Of a stretch of DNA of 50,704 nucleotides, positions 40,535-49,841 are shown piece by piece; the stretch's first letter is position 1, and every line of letters begins with the position of its first letter. Origin of the DNA: Gammaproteobacteria bacterium (GTDB lineage: Bacteria; Pseudomonadota; Gammaproteobacteria; Pseudomonadales; Azotimanducaceae); NCBI GenBank assembly GCA_016874135.1, contig VGVE01000011.1:1-50704 (forward strand). The letters run 5' to 3'. Position numbers and translations under genes: made by a program. A model generated the notes under the pieces. The model saw nothing but the letters and a program-made list of their open reading frames with translations. It had not been told where the DNA came from and did not search any database.

Positions 40535-40861
40535 TCAGCCGCCTTCGATGAGACTGCGTTTACCGGCTTTGCCGTTCCAGTCTTCAGCGTCGGGCAGCGC
40601 ATCTTTCTTCTCGGTGATGTTTGGCCACATCTCTGCGTACTTGGCGTTCAGCTCCTGGAACACCTTCTGGTCTGCGGGCAGCTCATCTTCGGAATAGATC
40701 GCATTGACCGGACATTCCGGCTCGCACAACGCACAGTCGATGCACTCGTCGGGGTGGATAACCAGCATGTTGGGACCTTCGTAAAAGCAATCCACCGGGC
40801 AGACTTCTACGCAGTCCGTGTGCTTGCACTTGATGCAGTTTTCTCCGACGACGAAGGGCAT
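40535..40861 (-). CDS. fdxA: 7Fe ferredoxin FdxA ([3Fe-4S]/[4Fe-4S])
   Basis: This is a small electron carrier of the Azotobacter ferredoxin I type. The nine cysteines C9, C12, C17, C21, C25, C40, C43, C46 and C50 reproduce the 7Fe pattern, with the N-terminal 3Fe-4S motif C-X2-C-X4-C-X3-CP and the C-terminal C-X2-C-X2-C-X3-CP. The ATG at 40861 gives 107 aa, exactly the family size. An upstream in-frame start at 40882 would add seven residues. It lies 30 nt downstream of mutS on the same strand, a linkage known from Pseudomonas. Confidence 0.95.
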   Translation of the reverse strand: MPFVVGENCIKCKHTDCVEVCPVDCFYEGPNMLVIHPDECIDCALCEPECPVNAIYSEDELPADQKVFQELNAKYAEMWPNITEKKDALPDAEDWNGKAGKRSLIEGG

Positions 40862-40891
40862 GGCGATCGTTCCGCAATTCAAAAAAGGCGG

Positions 40892-43507
40892 TCATTCTAG
40901 CGGAGTATCCCGGTCTGTCGAGAGCAGCCCCCGCAGCCGATAGACCAGGGCGAGTGCGTCGCGGGGTGACAAGGCGTCCGGATCGAGTGCCGCGAGTTCA
41001 TCCAGTATGGCGAGATGTTCGGCAGGCCAGCTCGCGGCTTCAGGCGCAGGCTTGGCGGCGGCTGCGAAGAGGTCACCCTGGGGTTTATCAGTGTAGACGA
41101 CACTGCGTTCGAGTCGATCCAGATACTCCTGGGCCGTGCGAACCACCAGGGGAGGTACGCCGGCCAGCCGTGCCACCTGGATCCCGTAGCTCTGGCTGGC
41201 AGGCCCTGGCGCCACACTGTGCAACAGAATGATCTCGCCTCGATGCTCCGTCGCCGTGAGGTGTGCGTTCTGCACCCCATCGACCTCACCCGCCATACTG
41301 GTCAGTTCGAAATAGTGCGTGGCGAACAGGGTCAGCGCCCGGATTCGTTCCGCGAGGTGTCGGGCAGTTCCCCAGGCGAGGGCAAGTCCGTCGTAGGTGC
41401 TGGTGCCGCGGCCGATTTCATCTAGCAGGACCAGGCTTTGGGCGGTGGCATTGTTAAGGATGGTGGCGGTCTCGATCATCTCGACCATGAAGGTTGATCG
41501 ACCCTCAGCCAGATCATCGCCTGCGCCGATGCGGGTGAAGATACGATCAACCGGTCCCAGGGATGCAGCCGTCGCCGGAACCCGGCTGCCGGCGTAGGCG
41601 AGGATCACGATCAGCGCGGTCTGGCGCATGAAGGTCGATTTGCCGCCCATGTTGGGACCGGTGATGACCAGCATCCGTCGTGTGGAATCCAGGTCGATGC
41701 CGTTGCGGATGAAGGGTGTTTGCAAACGGGAGGCGACCACCGGGTGCCAGCCATTCTCGATCCTGAGGCCGGGAAGGGGCGAGTAGGTGGGAACACAGAG
41801 ATCCAGTGCGAGTGCGCGTTCCGCGAAGCAGGCGAGCACGTCCACCGTCGCAAGCACCTCACCGACGCGCCGAAAGCGCGAGTGGGCGGTAGCGAGTGTT
41901 TCAACCAGCTCGGCGTAGAGCGCGCGCTCGGATTGCAGCGCACGTGCCTTTGCGGTCAGCGCCTGATCTTCGAATGCCTTGAGCTCGGGAGTGATGTATC
42001 GCTCGGCATTCTTCAGCGTCTGGCGGCGCATGTAGTCCGGTGGTGGTGTGGCTGCGCTGTGACCGAGCTCGATGTAGTAGCCGTGGACGCGGTTGTAGCC
42101 CACCTTCAGAGTGGCGTACCCCGTCCGCTCCCGCTCCCGGGACTCCAGTTCACTCAGCCATGCACCGGCATCGGCATCGAGACTGCGCAGGCGATCGAGT
42201 TCCGCATCAAAGCCCGGCGCGATGACGCCACCTTCCCGGATTACTGCCGGCGGTGACTCGACGATGGCGCGACGCAGCAGAGAAGCATCGTCAGCACAAT
42301 CCGGAAGACTGTGGAGTTGCGCTTGCAGCAGCGGCGCATCGAGTTTTTCAAGAGCGGCGCGAATTTCGGGGAGGAGCGCCAGGGTCTCACCGAGCTTCGA
42401 CAGATCCCGCGGTGACGCAGAGCCCAGCGTGATCCGGCTGGTGATCCGCTCCACGTCAGCGCACAGGCGCAGAGTTCGGCGCAGGAGTTCCGGATCGACC
42501 TCGATGAGTGTCGTTACTGCCGCCTGGCGTTGCCGCGCTTCGGTCTGTGAGCGGTGCGGTTGCACCAGCCAGCGGCGGATGAGGCGACGCCCCATGGGCG
42601 TACGGGTGGTATCCCACAGCGCCAGAAGAGTGTTGTTTGTGGTCCCGTCAGGACGGCTGTCGATCTCGAGATTTCGCCGCGCCGCAGCGTCCAGCAGAAT
42701 CACGTCGTTGGTGTCGATTCGACACAGTGTGTCAATTCGTACCAGCCGCGAATACGCCCGACGGGCGTAGGCAAGCCCGAGATCGAGCGCTTCGACGACT
42801 ACACTTTCGGGTTGAATTCCGAATCCTTCGAGCGTCGCCACCCCGAGCGCTTCCTGAACTCTTGCAGTCGAGATCGCCCAAGGTGTGTGGCCACCGGTGG
42901 CGAGCTCCATGGATTGGCCGAAACCCGCGGCCCGCAATGACAGTAGTAGAGACTCGGGCTGGACCAGAACCTCGCTGGCTTCGGCGCGTTTCAGGTGCAG
43001 CAGGAGTTCTTCGCGGCGATCGGTACTGACCACCTCCGCGTGTGCACTGGCGATGCTGAGGACGGCAAGTCCGAATTGACCATTGCGTTCGCAAACCGCG
43101 GCGAGTGAGCTGTCGCCGGACTCGGCGAGCAGTGATTCTTCGACGAGAGTGCCCGCACTGACGATTCGTTGCACGCGACGCTCGACCGGCCCCTTGCTCG
43201 TTTCCGGGTCACCCACCTGTTCGCAGATGGCGACACGGATGCCGAGCTTCACGAGACGGGCGAGATAGCCATCCACCGAGTGGTACGGCACCCCGCACAT
43301 GGGAATCGGCTGACCGGCTGACTGACCCCGCTGAGTCAGGGTGATCTCGAGCAGCTCGGCGGCCTTGCGTGCATCCTCGAAGAAGAGCTCATAGAAGTCC
43401 CCCATGCGATAGAACAGGAGGCAGTCGGGGTGTTCGGCCTTGATGCCGAGGTACTGCCGCATCATGGGTGTGTGCTCGGCGAAGGCGGCGCTCGGGTCGG
43501 CGTTCAA
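40892..43507 (-). CDS. mutS: DNA mismatch repair protein MutS
   Basis: MutS is the mismatch-recognition ATPase. The N-terminal reader domain has the Phe-X-Glu wedge in [14 protein letters not shown] (about 34-47). Connector, lever and clamp domains follow, then the ATPase with Walker [10 protein letters not shown] (about 613-621), Walker [13 protein letters not shown], and a His switch in [12 protein letters not shown]. The 871 aa match E. coli (853). The start is a TTG at 43507: an in-frame TGA lies four codons upstream, and the 14 residues before MMRQYL align with the E. coli N-terminus, ruling out the internal ATG. It is divergent from recA. Confidence 0.96.
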   Translation of the reverse strand: MNADPSAAFAEHTPMMRQYLGIKAEHPDCLLFYRMGDFYELFFEDARKAAELLEITLTQRGQSAGQPIPMCGVPYHSVDGYLARLVKLGIRVAICEQVGDPETSKGPVERRVQRIVSAGTLVEESLLAESGDSSLAAVCERNGQFGLAVLSIASAHAEVVSTDRREELLLHLKRAEASEVLVQPESLLLSLRAAGFGQSMELATGGHTPWAISTARVQEALGVATLEGFGIQPESVVVEALDLGLAYARRAYSRLVRIDTLCRIDTNDVILLDAAARRNLEIDSRPDGTTNNTLLALWDTTRTPMGRRLIRRWLVQPHRSQTEARQRQAAVTTLIEVDPELLRRTLRLCADVERITSRITLGSASPRDLSKLGETLALLPEIRAALEKLDAPLLQAQLHSLPDCADDASLLRRAIVESPPAVIREGGVIAPGFDAELDRLRSLDADAGAWLSELESRERERTGYATLKVGYNRVHGYYIELGHSAATPPPDYMRRQTLKNAERYITPELKAFEDQALTAKARALQSERALYAELVETLATAHSRFRRVGEVLATVDVLACFAERALALDLCVPTYSPLPGLRIENGWHPVVASRLQTPFIRNGIDLDSTRRMLVITGPNMGGKSTFMRQTALIVILAYAGSRVPATAASLGPVDRIFTRIGAGDDLAEGRSTFMVEMIETATILNNATAQSLVLLDEIGRGTSTYDGLALAWGTARHLAERIRALTLFATHYFELTSMAGEVDGVQNAHLTATEHRGEIILLHSVAPGPASQSYGIQVARLAGVPPLVVRTAQEYLDRLERSVVYTDKPQGDLFAAAAKPAPEAASWPAEHLAILDELAALDPDALSPRDALALVYRLRGLLSTDRDTPLE

Positions 43508-43585
43508 TGGCGGGTATCAGGTTTCGGGGCGTGCGAGATTTGCATGGAAGATTGTGCGATTCAACCGATGCGTCGGGATTCCCGC

Positions 43586-43614
43586 TTGCGTCGTCATACT
43601 GGTCGGATATACAG
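43586..43614 (+). promoter_or_regulatory. recA promoter with LexA (SOS) box
   Basis: The 16-mer at 43599-43614 (CTGG-TCGGATAT-ACAG) matches the LexA operator CTGT-N8-ACAG with one mismatch. It overlaps a promoter made of TTGCGT (43586-43591), 16 bp, and TATACA (43608-43613). LexA bound here would block the -10. The position 41 nt upstream of the recA ATG fits SOS control of recA-recX. Confidence 0.75.
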
Positions 43615-43654
43615 TGCTGGGATCCATCGGCAACTACCAGACAGGACACGCAAC

Positions 43655-44797
43655 ATGAGCCGCATCCCCACCGAACGAACCCCCAAAGACCTTTCTGCGC
43701 TTGGCCGTGAAAGCAAACGGCCGGGGCTGAGAGACGGCGGTAAAGACGGTGGTGATGATTCGCAGCGTGACCGTGCACTGAGTGCGGCACTGGCCCAGAT
43801 CGAACGGCAGTTCGGCAAAGGTTCGATGATGCGGCTCGGCGACCGTGAGCAGGTTTCCATTCCGGCAATATCAACCGGATCACTCGGCCTTGATGTGGCG
43901 CTCGGAATTGGCGGTCTTCCCAGAGGACGAATCGTTGAGATCTACGGTCCTGAATCCTCCGGTAAAACCACACTGACCCTGCAGGTGATTGCTGAGGCGC
44001 AGAAGAGCGGCGGCACCTGTGCGTTCATCGACGCCGAACACGCCCTGGATCCGATCTACGCTCAGTCGCTCGGCGTGAACATCGAAGACCTCCTGGTTTC
44101 CCAGCCGGATACGGGCGAACAGGCGCTGGAGATCTGCGACATGATCGTGCGGTCCGGAGCGGTGGATGTGGTGGTCATTGACTCTGTGGCCGCGCTGACA
44201 CCGAAAGCGGAAATTGAAGGCGAGATGGGTGATTCCCATGTGGGTCTGCAGGCACGGTTGATGAGTCAGGCCCTCCGCAAAATGACGGCGAGCATCAAAC
44301 AGTCGAATACCCTCGTGATCTTCATCAACCAGATCCGTATGAAGATCGGCGTGATGTTCGGTTCTCCGGAGACCACCACCGGTGGTAACGCTCTGAAGTT
44401 CTACGCATCGGTAAGGCTCGACATCCGCCGGATCGGCGCGGTGAAAGAGGGCGAGGAAGTCGTCGGCAACGAGACCCGGGTCAAGGTGGTGAAGAACAAA
44501 GTGGCACCGCCTTTCCGGCAAACGGAATTCCAGATTCTCTATGGCTCCGGGATCAACCGGATGGGCGAGATCCTCGATCTGGGTTCGCAGCAGGGCATCA
44601 TTGAAAAGTCTGGCGCCTGGTACACCTACAAAGAGGATCGGATCGGGCAGGGCAGAAAAAACTCCTGCGACTATCTCCTGGAACATCGCGAGATGTGCCA
44701 GGAAATTGAAGCCCGAATCCGCCAGACGTTATTGCCGCGTACACAAGGCGGAGAAGAAGACGTGCTCGTTCCGGAACCGAGTGGCGACACGCTCTGA
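43655..44797 (+). CDS. recA: Recombinase RecA with N-terminal extension
   Basis: RecA forms ATP-dependent filaments on single-stranded DNA, drives strand exchange and stimulates LexA self-cleavage. Walker [10 protein letters not shown] is at 98-106. L1/L2 segments, the MAW-type multimerisation motif and an acidic tail are present. The ATP site lies 32 residues later than in E. coli because of a charged N-terminal extension (rich in K, R, D and G, with [10 protein letters not shown]). The ATG at 43655 is the first start after the SOS promoter. No alternative start near the conserved [17 protein letters not shown] segment is evident. The total is 380 aa. recX follows after 18 bp. Confidence 0.96.
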   Translation: MSRIPTERTPKDLSALGRESKRPGLRDGGKDGGDDSQRDRALSAALAQIERQFGKGSMMRLGDREQVSIPAISTGSLGLDVALGIGGLPRGRIVEIYGPESSGKTTLTLQVIAEAQKSGGTCAFIDAEHALDPIYAQSLGVNIEDLLVSQPDTGEQALEICDMIVRSGAVDVVVIDSVAALTPKAEIEGEMGDSHVGLQARLMSQALRKMTASIKQSNTLVIFINQIRMKIGVMFGSPETTTGGNALKFYASVRLDIRRIGAVKEGEEVVGNETRVKVVKNKVAPPFRQTEFQILYGSGINRMGEILDLGSQQGIIEKSGAWYTYKEDRIGQGRKNSCDYLLEHREMCQEIEARIRQTLLPRTQGGEEDVLVPEPSGDTL

Positions 44798-44815
44798 CCC
44801 GTCTCCGATAGTCCA

Positions 44816-45361
44816 ATGGTGCGACTGAGGCTGTTAAGGCATCGCGAGCTGAGCAAATGCTCAGCGTACGGGGAAGACCCGCAGAGCTCCGACGGCGTTG
44901 CTGAAGTTGGCGAGCGGGCGCTGGTGCAAGAAGTGCGCAGGATGGCACTGGGTCTGCTAGCGACGCGGGAGTATGCATCGGTTGAGCTGGTCGGGCGCCT
45001 CGAATCTCGTGGAGTGCCCCGACACCTCGCCCAGCGGGTGATCGCGCAACTCGCAGAAGAAGGTCTTCAATCCGACGAGCGTTTTGTGGAAGTGTTCGTA
45101 CGAAGCCGGCTGGGGCGGGGTCAGGGACCGTTGTTGCTCCGGGCTGAACTGCGGGCGCGGGGAATCGAAGACACGTTGATTGATGTCGAACTGGATCAGT
45201 CAACGACGTTCTGGATCGACAAAGCACATTCGGCTGCTCTCAGGCATTTCAAGGTTGTGCCCCGTAGTCGTGAGGACTGGGCTGCTCAGGCGAGGTATCT
45301 TGGTCGCAAGGGCTTCACTTCGTCGATGATCTACGCCGCACTGGGTGACCAAAGGGACTGA
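44816..45361 (+). CDS. recX: RecA regulatory protein RecX
   Basis: RecX is an all-helical protein that caps RecA filaments and limits their growth. The repeated three-helix pattern is visible: LLATREYASVELVGRLESRG (about 47-66), LAEEGLQSDERFVEVFVRSRLGRGQGPLLLRAELRARGI (about 80-118), and the C-terminal ARYLGRKGFTSSMIYAAL. The frame starts at an ATG at 44816 (181 aa). The first ~35 residues are not typical and have no ribosome site, so an internal GTG at 44924 or ATG at 44942 could be the true start. Position 18 bp after recA supports the call. Confidence 0.88.
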   Translation: MVRLRLLRHRELSKCSAYGEDPQSSDGVAEVGERALVQEVRRMALGLLATREYASVELVGRLESRGVPRHLAQRVIAQLAEEGLQSDERFVEVFVRSRLGRGQGPLLLRAELRARGIEDTLIDVELDQSTTFWIDKAHSAALRHFKVVPRSREDWAAQARYLGRKGFTSSMIYAALGDQRD

Positions 45362-45383
45362 AAAATCTCCAGGTTTGGCAGCG

Positions 45384-45412
45384 CGGACAAGCTGATTGCC
45401 CGCGATTATACT
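45384..45412 (+). promoter_or_regulatory. Probable alaS promoter
   Basis: CGGACA (45384-45389, 4 of 6 to TTGACA), a 17-bp spacer and TATACT (45407-45412, 5 of 6 to TATAAT) lie 27 nt before the alaS ATG. This is the best sigma-70 match in the recX-alaS gap and implies alaS-lysC can be transcribed apart from the SOS operon. Confidence 0.55.
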
Positions 45413-45439
45413 TTCGGACTTTTTCACGCCGGGGCCCCT

Positions 45440-48064
45440 ATGCAGGCTCGCGAAATACGACAAGCCTATCTGGACTTCTTTGTCGCACGAGGGCACACCG
45501 TCGTGCAGTCGTCCAGTCTCGTTCCCCTGAACGACCCCACGCTGCTGTTTACCAACTCCGGTATGGTTCAGTTCAAGGATGCACTGCTTGGCAAAGAGAA
45601 TCCGGGTTACCGGCGTGCAACGTCAGCGCAACGATGTGTTCGCGCCGGCGGTAAACACAACGACCTTGAGAATGTGGGGTACACGGCGCGACATCACACG
45701 TTCTTCGAAATGATGGGGAACTTCAGTTTCGGGGACTACTTCAAGAACGAGACGATTCATTGGGCGTGGGAATTCGTGACGTCCGTACTTCGGATCCCCA
45801 AAGACTCGATCTGGGTGACTGTCCACCCAACGGATGAAGAGAGTCGGGCGATCTGGCGCGATCAGATCGGCATCCCCGCCGAACGGATCGTCGACATCGA
45901 AGCGAATTTCTGGGCGATGGGCGATACCGGGCCTTGCGGACCCTGCACGGAGATCTTCTACGACCACGGTCCGGAGGTCGCTGGCGGTCCTCCGGGCTCG
46001 CCTGAAGAAGACGGCGATCGCTACATCGAGTTCTGGAATCTCGTGTTCCCGCAATTCGAACGTTCACCCGATGGCACGTTGAATCCCTTGCCTCAGAAGG
46101 GCGTAGATACTGGCATGGGACTCGAACGAGTCGCCGCCATCATGCAGCACGTGCACAGCAACTATGACATCGATCTTTTCCAGAAGATCATGCGGGCCGT
46201 GCAGCATGAAGCTGGCGCGGATAACGACCCGGTGATTCAGGCAAGCCCATCACTCCGGGTCATTGCCGACCACATTCGGTCGAGCGCGTTTCTGGTTGCA
46301 GACGGTGTCCATCCTGGCAATGAAGACCGTGCTTATGTGTTGCGACGCATCGTCCGCCGGGCGTTGCGCCACGGCCACAAGCTCGGCATCACGCGGCCGT
46401 TCTTTCATCGGCTCGTACGTCCGCTTGTTGAAGAGATGGGACAGGCGTACCCACTTCTTCAGGACAAGCGGGCGGAGATCGCCAGTATTCTCGAACGCGA
46501 AGAGCTCAAGTTTGCCGAGACGCTGAGTCAGGGTATGTCGCTCTTGTCGCGGGAAATCGACGGCTTGAAGGGCACCGAGATTCCCGGAGAAGTGGTCTTC
46601 CGCTTGTACGATACCTTCGGGTTCCCGGTTGATCTCACTGCCGACGTCGCTCGTGAGCGGGGACTGTCGGTGGACATGCCTGGATTCGAAGCGGCGATGG
46701 AAGCGCAACGCAACAGGGGGCGCGCTGCAGCCCGCTTTACTGCCAACCTCGGGCAGGTTGTACACACCAGCGGCAAGGTGAGCTTCGAAGGCTATCAATA
46801 CGTCGAACATGCCGGCGTGATCGAAGCGCTTTTTTCAGCGGATGGCGCCGCGATCGACGTTTTGCGTCCCGGCGAAAGCGGCTGTGTTGTACTCGACTGT
46901 ACTCCTTTCTATGCCGAATCCGGTGGGCAGGTCGGGGACGCGGGATCGTTGACAGCAGACGGTGTGGAGTTCGAGGTCACGGACACGCAGATTTCGGGCG
47001 AACAGCATTTGCACATCGGCCGATTGTTGCGGGGAGAGATCCGCAGCGGTCTGCATCTGCAGGCAGGGGTGAATGCTGAGCGTCGAGCAAAGATCCGGAG
47101 CAATCATTCCGCAACACACCTCATGCACGCGGCGCTGCGACAGGTGCTTGGGAAGCATGTACAGCAGAAAGGTTCACTGGTGGATGACCAGCGGCTGCGA
47201 TTCGACTTTTCCCACGCTGCGCCGATCACGGCGGCTGAGCTCGCGCGAATTGAAACCATCGTCAACGAGCAGGTTCGCCGCAATGACGCAGTAGAGACCG
47301 ATGTCTTGCCATACGACGATGCAGTGAAGCGTGGAGCGATGGCGTTGTTCGGTGAAAAGTATGGCGATCGTGTTCGCATGCTCACGATGAACGCCGGCTT
47401 CTCGGTGGAACTCTGTGGTGGGACGCATGTCAGTCGAACCGGCGACATCGGTCTCTTCAAAATCCTGGGTGAGGGCGGTGTTGCCGCTGGTGTTCGCCGT
47501 ATCGAGGCCACCACGGGTGATCGGGCGATAGGAATCATCAGTGAACAACAGCGATCGCTCGCAGCGGTTGCTGAACTGCTGAAAGCACCCGTGGGTGAGA
47601 TCGAGGCACGCCTTGAGCTCCTGTTGCAGGAACATCGCCGATTGCAAAAAGAAACCGGCGAGCTGTCCCAGAAAGTTGCTGCGGCGAGCGGTGGGGCTTT
47701 GGCGGATCAAGCCGTTGATGTGAATGGAGTCAGTGTACTGGCCACTCTGGTGCAAGGTGGCGCGGCTGCGTTGATGCCGACACTCGATACACTCAAAGGC
47801 AAGTTACAGCGTTCCGTGATCCTGTTGGCGACACTCGACGATGGCAAGGTATCCCTCGTCGCGGGCGTCAGCAAAGACGTCACCGGCAAGGTGAAAGCGG
47901 GCGAGCTGATCAACCACGTCGGCCTGGCGGTGGGTGCAAAAGGTGGCGGACGACCGGAGCTTGCGCGCGCCGGTGGTGGCGAAAAGCCGGAGGCGCTGGA
48001 TGATGCGTTGAAGCTTGTCGTGCCGTTTGTGCGGGACAAGACCGGATCGGGAGTTTCGGCATGA
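45440..48064 (+). CDS. alaS: Alanine--tRNA ligase
   Basis: AlaS charges tRNA-Ala and edits mischarged Ser and Gly. Domains: class II catalytic core (FTNSGMVQFKD, motif 2 near RCVRAGGKHNDLENVG, motif 3 DTGMGLERVAAIMQ), tRNA-recognition domain (about 260-450), editing domain with the zinc motif NHSATHLMH (about 554-562) and CGGTHV (about 657), and the C-terminal C-Ala region. The 874 aa equal the family norm. A sigma-70-like promoter precedes it. The stop overlaps lysC (ATGA). Confidence 0.97.
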   Translation: MQAREIRQAYLDFFVARGHTVVQSSSLVPLNDPTLLFTNSGMVQFKDALLGKENPGYRRATSAQRCVRAGGKHNDLENVGYTARHHTFFEMMGNFSFGDYFKNETIHWAWEFVTSVLRIPKDSIWVTVHPTDEESRAIWRDQIGIPAERIVDIEANFWAMGDTGPCGPCTEIFYDHGPEVAGGPPGSPEEDGDRYIEFWNLVFPQFERSPDGTLNPLPQKGVDTGMGLERVAAIMQHVHSNYDIDLFQKIMRAVQHEAGADNDPVIQASPSLRVIADHIRSSAFLVADGVHPGNEDRAYVLRRIVRRALRHGHKLGITRPFFHRLVRPLVEEMGQAYPLLQDKRAEIASILEREELKFAETLSQGMSLLSREIDGLKGTEIPGEVVFRLYDTFGFPVDLTADVARERGLSVDMPGFEAAMEAQRNRGRAAARFTANLGQVVHTSGKVSFEGYQYVEHAGVIEALFSADGAAIDVLRPGESGCVVLDCTPFYAESGGQVGDAGSLTADGVEFEVTDTQISGEQHLHIGRLLRGEIRSGLHLQAGVNAERRAKIRSNHSATHLMHAALRQVLGKHVQQKGSLVDDQRLRFDFSHAAPITAAELARIETIVNEQVRRNDAVETDVLPYDDAVKRGAMALFGEKYGDRVRMLTMNAGFSVELCGGTHVSRTGDIGLFKILGEGGVAAGVRRIEATTGDRAIGIISEQQRSLAAVAELLKAPVGEIEARLELLLQEHRRLQKETGELSQKVAAASGGALADQAVDVNGVSVLATLVQGGAAALMPTLDTLKGKLQRSVILLATLDDGKVSLVAGVSKDVTGKVKAGELINHVGLAVGAKGGGRPELARAGGGEKPEALDDALKLVVPFVRDKTGSGVSA

Positions 48065-49287
48065 GTTTGATTGTCCAGAAGTACGGTGGCACCAGCGTTG
48101 GGGACCTTGCCCGCATCCGGCACGTTGCCGAGCGGGTCGCCCGTTACCGCGATCAAGGTCACCAGGTCGTGGTGGTCGTGTCCGCGATGAGCGGCGAAAC
48201 CAATCGACTCGATGCGCTTGGCAAGGAACTGGTGAGTCGGCCCGATTCGCGGGAGATGGACGTCCTGCTGGCTGCAGGCGAACAGGTCAGCATCGCCTTG
48301 CTGTCGATGGCACTCATTGCCAGAGGCGTGCCTGCAAGATCGTTCCTCGGATTCCAGGTACCGGTCCGCACAGATGATGCGTTCGGTCGCGCACGAATCG
48401 AGGAGATCGATACACAAAGCCTTATGGCCGCGGTGCGAGAGGGTATCGTCCCGGTGATCGCGGGATTCCAGGGCGTTGCCTCAGATGATTCCGTCACCAC
48501 GCTTGGCAGAGGTGGTTCAGACACGAGCGCAGTCGCGGTAGCCGCCGCACTCAAAGCGGATGAGTGCGAAATCTGCACGGACGTCGATGGCGTCTACACC
48601 GCAGATCCCCGGGTCGAACCGCGCGCGAGGCGCCTCGATACGATTACGTTTGAAGAGATGCTCGAACTTGCGAGTCTCGGTTCCAAGGTGCTGCACCCGA
48701 GATCTGTTGAGTTTGCAGGCAAATACCAGGTGCCGCTTCGTGTTCTGTCCACCTTTGTGGAGGCGGGTGGCACCCTGATTACGATGGAGAGCGAGACGAT
48801 GGAACAACCACTGGTATCTGGCATCGCCCACACGCGGGATGAAGCGAAACTGACCATTTCCGGTGTGCCGGATGTCCCGGGCGTGGCTTCCAGAATTCTC
48901 GGGCCTGTGAGCGCTGCCAATATTGAAGTGGACATGATCGTACAGAACACGGGTGCCGACGGCCTGACCGACTTCACCTTTACGGTCAAGCGGAGTGACT
49001 TCGACAAGGCCCGTGAATTGTTGGCGCCGGTGCAGTCTTCGCTTAAAGCCCGAAGCCTCAGCGGCGATGACGGAATTGCAAAGGTCTCAGTCGTGGGTGT
49101 AGGTATGCGATCGCATGCCGGCGTGGCGACCCGGGTATTCGATGCCTTGGCCCGGGAGAACATCAACATCCTGATGATCTCGACATCCGAGATCAAAATT
49201 TCGGTGGTGATTGCTGAGCGTTACATGGAGCTGGCGGTCCGTACGTTGCATTCCGAGTTTGGTCTCGAGCAGGCCGTGCCGGCCTGA
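48061..49287 (+). CDS. lysC: Aspartate kinase LysC
   Basis: LysC phosphorylates aspartate, the entry to lysine, threonine, methionine and diaminopimelate. It therefore feeds DapC/D/E encoded in the first part of the window. The kinase domain starts VQKYGGTSVGD (5-15) and contains GRGGSDTSAVAVAAAL (about 150-165) and DVDGVYTADPR. Two ACT domains (about 265-408) provide feedback control. At 408 aa this is the monofunctional LysC-alpha type of Pseudomonas, not a fusion with homoserine dehydrogenase. An ATGA overlap couples it to alaS. Confidence 0.96.
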   Translation: MSLIVQKYGGTSVGDLARIRHVAERVARYRDQGHQVVVVVSAMSGETNRLDALGKELVSRPDSREMDVLLAAGEQVSIALLSMALIARGVPARSFLGFQVPVRTDDAFGRARIEEIDTQSLMAAVREGIVPVIAGFQGVASDDSVTTLGRGGSDTSAVAVAAALKADECEICTDVDGVYTADPRVEPRARRLDTITFEEMLELASLGSKVLHPRSVEFAGKYQVPLRVLSTFVEAGGTLITMESETMEQPLVSGIAHTRDEAKLTISGVPDVPGVASRILGPVSAANIEVDMIVQNTGADGLTDFTFTVKRSDFDKARELLAPVQSSLKARSLSGDDGIAKVSVVGVGMRSHAGVATRVFDALARENINILMISTSEIKISVVIAERYMELAVRTLHSEFGLEQAVPA

Positions 49288-49602
49288 ATCGTTCACAAAC
49301 CCGTAGTTGAAGGTTGCTTTACCAGTCGTTTTGGTCGAAGTAGCCTTGGAAATGTCAGGTAAAACGGCTTCGGCCGGGCATGGCTTCGCCTGCAGATCTG
49401 TGCTCCTGGATGGCGCCAGAGAAGTGGTGGGGGATGTCGAAGGAACCGCATTGGATGGGGGCCTGGCTTGAGCGCAGTTTTACAAGGAGTCCGCTTGCAC
49501 GAGCCGTGCGGACATCAAGGAGAGTCATATGGAAAAGTCCATGGAGAGCAGTGTGTGTTCCGATCGCAAGCCCCGTCCTGAAAAGATCGGGGTGCAGCAG
49601 CC
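49288..49602 (+). promoter_or_regulatory. csrA leader region with multiple GGA motifs
   Basis: This 315-bp gap between lysC and csrA contains nine GGA triplets in 49348-49545. ACAAGGA (49482-49488) matches the core of the CsrA-binding consensus. TCAAGGAG (49515-49522) doubles as the ribosome site of the small ORF at 49529. A CGGC-TTCG-GCCG tetraloop hairpin lies near 49364-49375. I see no convincing sigma-70 promoter and no T-tracted terminator for lysC. CsrA autoregulation through its leader is established in E. coli. That it happens here is inferred. Confidence 0.45.
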
Positions 49603-49609
49603 ATGTTGA
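49529..49609 (+). CDS. Putative 26-residue small ORF coupled to csrA
   Basis: An ATG at 49529 follows AAGGAG (49517-49522) with a 6-nt gap, near-ideal for initiation. The 26 codons begin [17 protein letters not shown] and end GVQQPC. The TGA (49607-49609) lies 7 nt inside csrA in another frame. csrA itself has only a weak GGGGTG upstream. The arrangement suggests that translation of this ORF delivers ribosomes to csrA. I recognise no homologue. The peptide may be functional or merely a coupling device. Confidence 0.45.
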   Translation: MEKSMESSVCSDRKPRPEKIGVQQPC

Positions 49610-49803
49610 TCCTGACACGGCGCATCGGTGAAACCCTCATGATCGGCAACGACATCATCGTTACAGTGCTGGGTGTAAAAGGTAACCAGGTTCGACTTGG
49701 AGTTGGCGCACCCAAAGACGTTGCTGTTCACAGGGAAGAAATCTACCGGCGTATCCAGAAGGAGCAGGAAGACGAAGCCGCGGGACGCTCTGCGGAGTCG
49801 TAG
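49603..49803 (+). CDS. csrA: Carbon storage regulator CsrA (RsmA)
   Basis: CsrA is a dimeric RNA-binding protein that represses or activates translation by binding GGA motifs, usually over ribosome sites. The 66-aa sequence is complete: [18 protein letters not shown] (with the RNA-contact residues L4 and R6), a central [19 protein letters not shown] including R44, and a polar tail. The length is 61-66 aa in relatives. Location after lysC is the Pseudomonas-type order, but the tRNA-Ser gene often found downstream is not seen before the convergent carbonic anhydrase gene. Confidence 0.97.
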   Translation: MLILTRRIGETLMIGNDIIVTVLGVKGNQVRLGVGAPKDVAVHREEIYRRIQKEQEDEAAGRSAES

Positions 49804-49841
49804 TTCGTGGAGCCGGGGGCTCTCCAGCTGCATCAGGTGAG

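Noticed and set aside
49804..49841. csrA terminator or tRNA-Ser downstream of csrA
   Set aside because: A small GAGCC/GGCTC hairpin (49810-49822) lacks a T-run, and there is no room for a tRNA before the convergent carbonic anhydrase gene.
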